Below, one piece after another: positions 44,001-56,800 of a DNA stretch of 64,000 nucleotides. The position numbers and the translations under genes were made by a program. Source of the stretch: Meghimatium bilineatum. Taxonomy: Eukaryota; Mollusca; Gastropoda; Stylommatophora; Philomycidae. The notes below the pieces were generated by a model. The model ran no database searches. It saw only the letters and a program-made list of their open reading frames with translations, and was not told where the DNA came from. Within the stretch, counting starts at the first letter, position 1. Every line of letters begins with the position of its first letter. The stretch is taken from positions 3,454,510-3,518,509 of the forward strand of contig CM067310.1 in NCBI GenBank assembly GCA_034231615.1. The letters are read 5' to 3'.

Positions 44001-47000
44001 TGCATCAGCTACAGCTTATTGAAGAGTCTATTACATCATAAGGTGAAGCGAACAAAAGAAGATTAAATGCATCAGCTACAGCTTATTGAAGAGTCTATTA
44101 CATCATAAGGTGAAGCGAACAAAAGAAGATTAACTGCATCAACTACAATTTATTGAAGAGTCTATTACATCATAAGGTGAAGCGAACAAAAGAAGATTAA
44201 ATGCATCAGCTACAGCTTATTGAAGAGTCTATTACATCATAAGGTGAAGCGAACAAAAGAAGATTAAATGCATCAGCTACAGCTTATAAATATTAAAGTA
44301 AAATTCAAAGTAAAACAAATACATTTAAAAAAATTGTGATAAACGTTTCCAGTCACAGCCTCATTTATCCAACTGTCACTTCGTGATTGCACACACACTA
44401 TTGTGCACTGTATATCAGAGATCAGAAATAGATTAGCAATGGCCCATACAAAAAAACATCACTGATGAAAAAGTGAAAAATCTATAGCAGAGGACAAACA
44501 GAACAACAAAGTAACAACTATTAACAAACTATAATTTCCTAGTCGCATCAAATGGTTGTGAGACTTGGACAATGACATCTGCAATGGAAAATAAAATATC
44601 AGCATTTGAAATTGAATTCTATAGAAAGGACTTAAGAATATCATCGACGATCCAATGTAGATGTCCATGACGACCTGAACATAGAAGACTGCTGCCTCCT
44701 CAAAACTATCAAAAAATGTAAACTAATATATTTCAGACATATAAAAAACACGATGGTTTAGAAAGATTAATACAGCTGAAGATGGATGTATCTGGCCATT
44801 GGCACTTATAAAACAGAGACACAGCGCAATTCCATTCTTTGGACTACATCCTGCTAGAAATCTAGTGGGACCATCTACAATCCAGTGATCCAGTGGGAGT
44901 TTGAGAATGAACGCTGAGGAGGAGGTGAATGATTAATCATGGAGGGAATGGTTTCAGGAAAGAGAAAAGGAGGCAGATTAAAACTACGATGGACATAGAA
45001 TATCAAAGACCTTCTGAATATGATAGAGGATGAAAAGCTCACACAGAACCAAGAAGCTTACATGATGGCAGCGAGGGCAAATGCTACGTAAAGGACACGT
45101 CACAAAGAAGAAAAAGAATGTATTGTATACTGACCAAAGCACAGAAATCCATTGCCAGAATAGCCAGCCTTGCACTGACAAAAGTAAGAGCTCTCCACAT
45201 TCACACATTCTGCATTCTTGTTACATATGTGCAAGTCATTTTCACATTCATTGATATCTGAAATGTAAGAAAGCAAATCAAAGAATTAGTTTCATGTGAA
45301 ACAAAATAATCAATCAATCAATAAACCCATAACCCTTCAGGGTCGTAGGGGTACCACATTGGATGCTCCAGCACACAGAGTCCTCCAGCGAATTCTATCG
45401 TCAGCGATGCGGATGAGTGTGGAAATATCTAGCCCTGTCCATTCCTTGATGTTGTCTGTCCATGTCTTTATTTGTCCTCCTCTGCTTCTTCCACCCTCGA
45501 CAGTTCCCTGCAGTATTGTTTTTGACAAGGAATCGTGCCTGCATACATGTCCGAACCATGCTAGTTAACAAAATAATACTGACCTGTAATTATATAAATA
45601 TAAAATATTACCACAAGAATAAAATTCACAAATTTCAGGCTAGAGACCATTTAAAATCTGTTCAAATATCAAAATGAACAGAAATAGGTACAAGTGTTAC
45701 CAATATTAGTCAATAAAAACAAACTAGTAACGAGACACAGCAACCGACAATGTTTCGACTAATAGCCTTCATCAGGACAAAAGACATCAAACAAAATACA
45801 CAATATACCGTGGGAAAGCACATGTGAGGAAGGTAGGAGGAAGAAATTAAAGCGTGGTAAGGAAGAAACGATTATGTCATAGGGAAGAAACGGTCAAAGC
45901 TAGAGAAGACAGGCATAACATGATGAGAAGAAATGATGGACGAACCGAGAGTCCAACCCTAGAAATATTCAATCTTCAGTGACTTAAAATTATTGTTGTA
46001 AGCCATCCAAAACACAAAACAAGACAAACTCATTCACAACATCAGACAAAATATCACAAAACCAAAATCTTCAAACTTCTCTTTTCACGCTGACTATGTT
46101 TCAGATAAGTATTTTAAAATTTTTTTAAAATAGAAAAAAAAAGAAAAATACAGGTAGTTTTTATGTTGAGCTGGAAGGCAAACAATAATGGAGCTCATCC
46201 GGAAATCTAGCAGCACAACGTACTTCAAACTCCCCGATGGAAATAACAAAAACTCACATTTTGGTTAGCAGAGAGTGAATGCACAAGAAGAAGAACAGGC
46301 AACTTAACATTATTTATATATCTTTGATTTGTCTTGACAGTTGGTTTGAAACTAACTTATATCAGTTGGAATTGGGGCAGGGAGCATAAAACTAGTTGTA
46401 TCAGTTTGAATTGGGGCATGAAACTAGCTTGTATCAGTTGGAATTGGTGCAGGGGGCTTGAGTCAAACATGCCATCTCAAGACGACATCTGATCCATTAT
46501 CAACTTGATCCACTAAAGTTTAGGTACTGAACACTACATAGACTGTCCCTACTCACATCTTGAGGCTGACGCGAATGGTACCAGGTCTGTTCTAGCTGCA
46601 TTGAATCACCTTGTAACTCAAGTAAACAGGCTTTTCTATACTTGATTAACCCCATCCACAATAAAAGATGCGATTTTGTTAAGACATTTAAACTGTGTAC
46701 TCAAGTCACTTAGAACAGACCTCCAACATCCCATGTCTCTTGTTTTGGTGGTGCACTCTGCTAGACTGGAACCTGTCTATCTTGTGATGTTACTCTCCCA
46801 CTTGTATCTCTGCCTACCTCTTGCTCGCCTCCCTTTGACTTTACCTTCAAATAAGGTCTTCAATAAGGTGTCATGAACTACATCCTGCTAATCTGCAGGC
46901 GTTTGAGAGCGAACACAGAAAAAGATCAAATCCGAGACTTTGTTCTTCCGTTATGAGCAATATGGAGTTCAAAATAAAACTGTTTTTTTCTTAGTTGCAT

Positions 47001-50000
47001 GATACACGCTTGTTTGCAACATATATGGAGACAGGGCATTGATCATTTAACTCTGGTTCATGAGTACCAAGGAAAAGGCATATGAAGTATAACTGCACGA
47101 GGATAGCACTAATATTCTTCTTCTTCTGCGTTTGTTCTCAAACTCCTGCAGATTAGCAGGATGTAGTTCGGAGAACGGAATGCATTGTGTCATGGTTTAC
47201 AGCATTGCTGCGATATCTGCACCTTTCGGCCTGGCACATCCAACTTCAGCATGGCTTTGGGTCACTGACCCTATATGGGATGGGGCAGCCAACTCCATCA
47301 TGCCTTTTACGACATCATGGAAGGTAAACAGTGTTGCTATTCTTTGCTCCCCTTTCGGGCCCCGGCAACACTAATATAAACAAGCATAACATTGCAAAGA
47401 CATTTATGATCGAAAATTAAAATTCTATCTAACCAATGCACAAATTTCCCTGTTGTTGATATCCTCGAACACAAGAGCAGGTGTACGATCCATGTGTATT
47501 TACACATTTTAAACTTCCACTGCACAAGTTAGACTGACACTCGTCTACATCTGAAAACAAAAATGTGTTATTTCAATTATTTAGGGGGAAAAAAAACAAA
47601 TCAATAGTGCATGTTTCACATAAGAGAGTTGCAGTAAGGTTAATGTGGTACAGCTGCAAGTCCATACTGTCGCCATGTCATGTACAGGGTGAGCTTTTAA
47701 TTTCACCCTTCGACAGAAAAAGAATGGGGATTCAAACCCTGGACCTCATGATCGTGAGTCTTACGCTCTAACCTCTCAGCCATGCGCCACACTCTATATA
47801 ATTAATTGCTAGATAGCAATAGTCAATAATTAACACATAATTTTAGCTGTTGAGGTACTTATCACCGCCGAAGATGGGTATGTTGGGTCATTGACACAAA
47901 TAAAATGGCAACAAAGCACATTTCCATTCTCTGGATTACATTTTGCTGGTATCTAGTAGGACCATTGTCTTGCTACAAGAGAGATCCAGCGGGAGTTTGA
48001 GAATGAACGATGAAGACAATGTACATATCCTGCAATCAAAATAAACACAGATCACTTCCCATTTCAAACATTTGTCAGTCCATCCAGTTTGACTGCTGCA
48101 AGATTAGGAACCAATCTCGGAATTTGAGGCATTCCCATTACTATCCTTCTTGCCAGTCTATCATCAGTCATCTAAGTTCAGTCTATCATCAGTCATCTAA
48201 GTTCAGTCTATCATCAGCATCTAAGTTCAGTTTATCATCAGTCATCTAAGTTCAGTTTATCATCAGTCATCTAAGTTCAGTCTATCATCAGTCATCTAAG
48301 TTCAGTCTATCATCAGCATCTAAGTTCAGTTTATCATCAGTCATCTAAGTTCAGTCTATCATCAGCATCTAAGAATGTACAAGTTCAGTCTATCATCAGC
48401 CATGAATTGAACTGATACACTCTTAGATGGCTGATGATACACTGAGTTTAATCACTCTTAAATGGTTGATGAAGGACTTAGCTTATACACTCGTTACATG
48501 GTTGATGATTTCATTGCTTGCTAAAACCATCTTTTTTGCTATTTGTACCCTCAAGCATACCAGTGAATTATTGTAAGTGGTGTCTCATTGGTTGTTAATA
48601 TTTGTTGGTCAGTGATATTACTCTTGCGCCTCCTAGCTCCACAAGGCAATCAAAGAGGGTCTCCAGTCGCATAGTGTGGGCACTTTCGAGGTATAGGGCC
48701 TAGTGCTACTCCTGCCTGGTGATTCGTCACAGGGCTAGTAATGCAGATATAGACATTCATGTGCGATAATGCATGACAATCTGGTTGTTGTGATTCACCT
48801 TCTGGCCAAATGTTGCTTACTTCAGCACCTTTACTTGCTAGGTAAGACTGTGGTCCTGCCCGAATGTGGGTGGGCCCAGTCAGTCTTAGTTTTCAGCCTC
48901 TGCTGGTTGGACTAAGGTCCATCTCCTCGCCAAGGGACTGGCATACTAAATGTACATGTGTAGATCAAATCAAACATGTTGATACTAAATGTACAGGTGT
49001 AGGTCAAAGCAAACTTGTATAGTCGTACATATCTTATTGTGTTTGTATGTATTTAAACACAATACGATACACACTATTTATGATACTGAAACATAAGATA
49101 CCCCATCGTCGATTTCAAAAAATGCGATCAACGAAGTACAAATCTTGAAAGAGGACACTTACGCTAAATAATTGAATCCATGCACCAAACGGTAAGTGGT
49201 CAAAATAGCATTCAAGAGAGTGGCCACAAAGAAAACAGCAGGTACCAAATAACTTCATCCTCTCGCCTGGTTCCGGTTTAGGAATAACTCGACAAAATAG
49301 TTGGACCCGGGCTCTATTGCCTTCTTAGTCGAGGTGTCGTTCACCAACATTGTGAAACCCTCGTCCAAGTCTAAGCCACACCACACGTTTCGGAGGCGTG
49401 TTCTCGAGCTGAATGACCGTGTCCCATTTCTGCTCGCCCCTCGGGTACTGAACCCTTTCTCTCCACGAGCATGTTCACAGTATAGAAAAGCTTGACAGTA
49501 GAGTTGAACCAGAGTTGCTTTCTGTGTCGGGTGTTCACGATTGAGTCTCTGCCTATAAGGAGCACCGGTAATTAGAAGCTTGTGCACGAGTTGACAGAAC
49601 TTGTAGTTCCGATTTTCTTGGAACGTTTTTGCTTTCTATTTGCCACTGACGCTGCTCTCTGGCATTATGCTGCCCTCTCATTGTACACAGTAGGTTATCT
49701 TTTTGTCTCTCGCCATGAATCTACCATTTCGTATCAATTGCATTGGCTGCCCCTCCAATGCTCGGACCCGATGTGACTAGCGTAACTGTGTGTCGACAGT
49801 GCCACTGAATATGTTGATGGTATCAGATATGTTGACGGTTTCTTTTGCAGTCAAATCTCATTCCCTCTGTAGCCTCGCCACGAGCCCAAAAGTGTTTGTC
49901 AGGAATACAGCAAGAGCAGTTGCACTTGTTTCCAGGGTGCACCATGAGGAGGTACTTTTAGGATCTTGGTTATCTGCTAACCCTGGGTCTGCACAAGAGC

Positions 50001-53000
50001 AATGCGAGACCCTTTGCACCCCTATCAGCCACCTAATGAGAATAAACGCTTACTGGCCAGCAGCAAGAGCATACAACATGAAAATGGAAACAGCACGGTA
50101 CAGAGGAAGACAAAAACGAAGGTGGATTGAAGGAGTTACCAACATTCTGACACAACATAATATTACTGTCTATCAAGCGACCAAAGGTGCCAAGCCCGAC
50201 AACCGATCATCATTTAATCCTGCGTCACCTCACAGCAAAAGCAGAGAAAAGACAATAGGCAGACAGAAAGACAGACAGATAGATAGATGAAGAGGCCTAT
50301 TCTGAATAGGGTATGTGTATATCATGAATTTGATATGTTCATATCCTGAATATTATATGCTACGTCAACATTTCTGTAACGTATACCTATATATGATTAT
50401 ACAATAACAGTAATAATGGCCAACCTGCACATCCATTATCCTCATATTTGAATCCATTTGGACATAAACACACAAACTTCCCTGGCAAGTTCTGACATGT
50501 GGCTCCATTTGCACAAATAGCAGTATCTTGACATTCATCCAAGTCTGTAAAGCAACGTTTGTGAATTCTAAATTTTTATAAACCAAGTGCAGAATGCACA
50601 GAGAAAAAGTACTGATCAGACATACTTTCAGTAAAAAATATTGCAACATGACCAAACATGCATTTCAGTGGAAACAACAGGGGAAGAGAACAATGGGAAA
50701 GTCAAAGAGTACTTTCAGTAGACGTGGTGCAGGTTTTGAAATATTTCGGCCCACGAGTGCTACTTTCACATTGAAGTACATCACGTTTTCTTATCTCCAC
50801 CCCACCTCCTCCCCCCCCCCCCAACATGTCAGTTGCATTCTGAATAGAAGTGCACAGGTTATTCCAGTATTTGTTTGCAGGTCTCCCTGACTCTCTTTGT
50901 ACCTGGGACCTTTTGTTTGCAGGTCTCCTTGACTCTCTTTGTACCTGGGACCTTTTGTTTGCAGGTCTCCTTGACTCTCTTTGCACCTGGGACCTTTCCT
51001 TAGCTTTATCTTTTTAACTTTATTCAAAATAGCATGGGAAGAAAGAAGAGTACCAGAAGACTGGCAGAACTCAATAATAGTACCAATATGGAAGAACAAT
51101 TGAAACAAAAGAGAATGTAAAACATACAGAGGTATCTCCCTACTAAGTCACAAAAGAAAAATATATACCAAAATATTAGAAATATGTGTAAGATATATCA
51201 CAGAACCACATTTGAACTCCTCCCAGTTTGGATTCAGGAGAAGAGTACTTTGAACAGATGCTCTTTTTTCCTTGAGACAACTAAGAGAAAAAACACCAGA
51301 ATATGAGCAAGAATTAAACACAATATTCATAGACCAGGAAAAAACATTCGATAGTCAATATAAATGCTTTATGGGAAACACTAGAAAACTACGGAATCAG
51401 AGGTCAGTTATAAATATAAAAGCCCTTCACCAGAACTGCCAAAGCTCAGTAAAAACTACAAACAGAATGACTTACCGGTAATCTTTCGAAACAAAATCAG
51501 GAGTAAGACAAGGATGTGTCTCACTTACAATTTTGTAACATATACATGGGCAGAATAACAGAAGAATCCCAAAACAAGAAAGGAAACAGTGCAGTAATAA
51601 GAGAAGAATCTGATGCAGAATTAAGTACCTGGGACATTAATAGAAGAAAGTCAATATTGTCTAGAGAATCACTAATCACAAAATCCTGGGTTGATCCCAT
51701 GTTCCGAATAGAATATGAAACAAATATATCATTTTATTAAAATATTAATAATATATTTCCGTCAATTCTCTCAAATTCTCATGCTTATATTCGTAAAACT
51801 ACAGTCATGTAATATATATATAAACTATAAAACCAAACTCACCGTTACAGAATCCATCCTGGCTGGACACAAATCCTGTGTTACATGTGCAGGCAAAGGA
51901 CCCTGGAGTGTTGACACATGTGGCATTGTCTCCACAAAAATTCAAGACACATTCATCAATGTCTGGGAAGTTTAAACGTGGGGATGAATACAAGATAGGG
52001 CTACATTTAAAAGATGCCTTGAACAAAGTTTGAAATTTTGTCAGGTAAACAGCAAACATTGCTTATCGAACTAACTTTTGCTTTAAAAATCAGACATTCA
52101 GACAATCCAAATCCCAGTTCAGCGCAAAAGGAAAATGAATGAATGATGTACATGGAGAGATATGATCACCAACGGCATTTTGCGCGGCACTTGATAATGA
52201 GTTCTTGTGCACAGCAAACAGCGATGGAATGTGTGCTATGGTTTCTGTAGTTCTTCTGCATTGCTTATGTCCAATATTGAGCTTTCTCTGTTGATTGTTC
52301 TGTGTAGTTTATATTTGACAACCTACTTTTCGTTTGCCCTCTGTATTCCACAAAATTTCCTATGATATCTAAACATGTAATTGTTTTCTATCATGTCCTA
52401 GTATTCCCGCCGAAGACGGATGTGTCGGGCCATTGGCGCAAATAAAACGGCGACACAACGCATTTCCATTCTCTGGACTACATCCTACTGGAAATCTAAT
52501 GGGACCATGGTCCTGATACAAGAGATATCCAGTGGGAATTTGAGAATGAACGCTGAAGAAGAAAGAAGAATGTCCTAGTATTCAGTTGCCTTCTATGGTA
52601 TTCAAACATTCAACTGCTTTCAATGATATCCTATCCTTCAGCTGTTTTCTATGATTTTCTGTCAATTCTTTTCTATATCCTAGTATTCAGTTTTTTTTAA
52701 ATATCCTAGTATTCAGTTGCTTTCAATTATTTCCAAACATATAGGGCTCGAGCTGTTTTCTCTTCCTGTTACCGTTCTCATATGAAAAAGAAACTCACAA
52801 TGTTCAATAGACTAAACTTGTACTCACAATGTTCAATAGACTAAACATGTACTCACAATGTTCAATAGGCTAAACTTGTACTCACAATGTTCAATAGATT
52901 AAACTTGTACTCACAAAGTTCAATAGATTAAACTTGTACTCACAATGTTCAATAGATTAAACTTGTACACACAATGTTCAATAGACTAAACTTGTACTTA

Positions 53001-53764
53001 CAATGTTCAATAGACTAAACTTGTACTCACAATGTTCAATAGACTAAACTTGTACTCACAATGTTCAATAGACTAAACTTGTATAAGCGGACACTTACCA
53101 ATGCAGTTCTCAGCATCCGGCAACAAAGCATATCCTTGATAGCAATCACAAATCTGCGTGTCAATCCCAATCAGGTAGCATATCTGGTTGTGATTTGGAG
53201 ATAGAAGTTCATCAAGAATCAAGATAGAAGTTCACTATCAATTTCCACATCCAAATTACATTTCTATTTGAAACTTACAATTTCTTTTGATGGATAAGTG
53301 ATATCAAAACCAAAAAAAAAATCCTATTTTTGGGGGCTTGCAATGTCAAGATGCGAGATGAAGAAAAAGCAGCATACAGACAAGCTATCATCATATACTG
53401 AAAGACAAGAATTTTGATTGAATAGAGATTGTAATTTTGATTGAATAGAGATTGGAATTTTGATTGAATAGAGATTGGAATTTTGATTGAATAGAGATTG
53501 GGTAACCATGATGCAGTACATGTACATAAGCCAGCACGACATAAGATGGAGATCGAGGATGCAGTTTGTGTACATCAACCAGTATGGTATGTGAAGGAGA
53601 TTGGGTATCCAGGATACAGTTTTGTAGTACATAAATCAGAACAACATATGATGGTTTTCAAAAGTGTAAGTTATGATTACTCACAAGACTGCATAAGACT
53701 GGTATAATTATTGGAATAGTCCATAAAGATAATCATAATATACATACATACATACATACATACA

Positions 53765-53840
<76 letters not shown>

Positions 53841-56800
53841 TCACCCGTGTGTTGCCAGGGCCCGAAAGGGGAGTAAAGAATAGCAACGCTGTTTATCTTC
53901 CACGCATGTCGTATAAGGCGACTAAGAAGGTTATGGGATGGAGTTGGCTGTCCCATCCCATATAGGGTTAGTGACCCAAAGCCATGTTGAAGTCGGATGT
54001 GTCAGGCCGAAAGGCGCAGATATCACAGCAATGCTGTAAACCATGACACAACGCATTCCGTTCTCCGGACTGCATCCTGCTAATCTGCAGGAGTTTGAGA
54101 ACGAACGCAGAAGAAGAATATATGTATATATATATCTGCATCGCACTGGAACTGTCAGTCACTACACCTTGATGGATTTATTGAGACGCGGATCCATAAC
54201 ACGTATGCACTTGTGCGGTGTGCACTGATGATAACCTGCAGTTATATTACATAACATTTTCTATACCGTATAGAGTTTTAATGAGTGTTAAACATAGTAA
54301 AGAAACAGAAGAAAAACTGAGTTCAACAGTGTTCAGAAATTAATATATCCTTCAAAAAAATTAAGAACCGCGTTTTGGAAGGGTGCTAAGTCGAAAGGAA
54401 AGAAACAATTACAACCAACAGCACATGACACTAGCATTAGTGTGTGTAAAATGATAGCACATTAAGAAACACAGCCCTCATATTCAAATTTAATGAGAAT
54501 AACAATAAATGTCAACATTGTTAATACCCATGTGTCCTCCATGATTTGCAATCAATAAAAGGTAATACTGCTAGTAAAAATGTATGAAAATAGTACTTAC
54601 ATAGACAACAGGAGATGAAGTTTTACTGCACGATGACTAACACACACTATGGTTGTGTGTATTATTTCATGTGAGTTTCCAATAGTGATAGTGTTAGTCG
54701 TCGTGCAGTAAAACTTCACCTATTTTCTATGTTAGTATTATTTCCATTATTTGCAACACATTCAAGGCACCTCTGTTACATGGAAATGATGAGTTTGTAT
54801 AAGAAACATTGGGGCGCTGTCTACCATAGATGCTGAACCACACCACAAGAAGTTCATACGGAGTTGCAAGATATGGCTCATGTTGCTTGTACTCCAACTG
54901 ATTCCAAAGATATAAAATATAATATAAAACTAGAAAATAATCTCACAATTAGGTATAGGCTATAGAAACACAAGTAACCACGCAATTATATTAACCAAGC
55001 AAATGTGTGTCACAAATATCTTCCATTACTAATAAAACAATGATGAAAAAGTCAACTGATTTTAACCCTATCCTTTTTATTACAGCTGACGGGAATTGAA
55101 CCAGGTCTGTTCTAGCAGCACCGGATCACTTTGCAACACAAGTAAACAGGTTTTCCGTACTTGACCAACCACATCCCCAAAAAAAGATGTGGCGCGGCCA
55201 AGACTTTCAGCCTGTGTACTCAAGTCACTGAGAACAGACCAATCGAAACAAGGACTATTACAACATTAACGAACATCCCGTACAAGTATTAAAGTATCCT
55301 CGGGAACACAAACACAGAACATGCAAGTTTTCCTTTTTATTATAGTCTTTGTCATCATGTTATTGCTAGTGAAAGGTAGCATATATTTGCTTGTTTAGTT
55401 TACTTCAACTTCATATATAGAAGAACAGGGGGATTTCATGGAAAGACAAGAAAACGAACAAGGAGGTTCTAACAGAATACTTAGTGTGAAAAAAAGAACA
55501 ATTAATAGAAATAAAGATTTTAAAAATAATGTATTTTGGACATACTAATGAGTCTTGAGTAGAAAACTGGCCTCACAGCATGTGGGGCATTCCCATAAGT
55601 GCTCCGCCCTCTGTTCCAGCAGCCATTCGTCTAGATGGTGTTTTGAGTCCAATGCCGCTGGAACAGATGTCGACATCAGGGCACAACTCTGGCCCTCGCG
55701 ACAGGTTTCTTTGTTGTTCTGCCCACCCACGCCGTGCCCGTAACTAGTTCAAGTACAACGTCAGTCTGTCGGAACAACATGATAACTGTTATCGAAGGTT
55801 ACAACTACGGGATTGTATAGATGACGTGCCATTTGTAGAGTAGTACTTATACATTCTGCTTAAATAAATTCAACATTATTTGTTTACAACATGTATGCCT
55901 ACCTGCTGGCATCGGTTAGTCTCGGGGTGACAATCAGTGAGAATATGGTCATCAATATTATTAACTGCCCCGGTTTCTGTTGATAAGAGGAATAACATTG
56001 TTTTACCTGGCCTATCTATTGACATTTCTACTTGTGCTGTTAAGTGTCATAAAGGAAAGTTGGAGTTGTCTTAGGCCATTTAGGTCGCATTGGCCATGGC
56101 CAGTCTGTGTCTCTTTAAGGTTTCTTTCATTGTCTCCACCCAGTTCTTCGTTTTCCTCATGTCTTATAACACAATCAAACTTCTGTCGTTGAATGCACGA
56201 AGGGTTGCTTGTGTCAGTTTCATTCTCATGGAGTGGCCAAACCATCTGGTTTGCTGTCTCTTGATATAGTCTTCTTGATGCATCCACTCCTCCCTAGGAT
56301 CAATGCAAATATGATTACATACTTGTCCGATATCTTCTACTTGTCCGACGATATCTTCTACTTGTCTGACAATATCTTCTACTTGTCTGACGATATCTTC
56401 TACTTGTCAAACCTGGTCTCTCTCATCTTAACATTACAGAAAGATAGTGACATGTGAGATGAAATGTTTAAGGAAGGCTGCAGTGGTCACCAGGCTCGAC
56501 AGATTACGAAGTGAAGACAACAGGGAACGAATAGGTATAACACCTTGTACAGAATACATAGAATGGCAGCAGATCAAGTGGTTTGGCTACATTAAGAGAA
56601 TGCATCACGACAAGTTACCCGTGAAAGCATATAACCAAATGAGACCAGGGTACAAAGCCAGAGGAAGACCACCGAAAAGATGGACAGAATACGTCAGGGA
56701 CATCTTGAACAAACACGGTCACAGCAAAGCCGAAAGAACACATCTGGTCATGGAGTACAAAGTCATTGCAAAGATTCAGAGTATTGAAGATCAATGGGGC

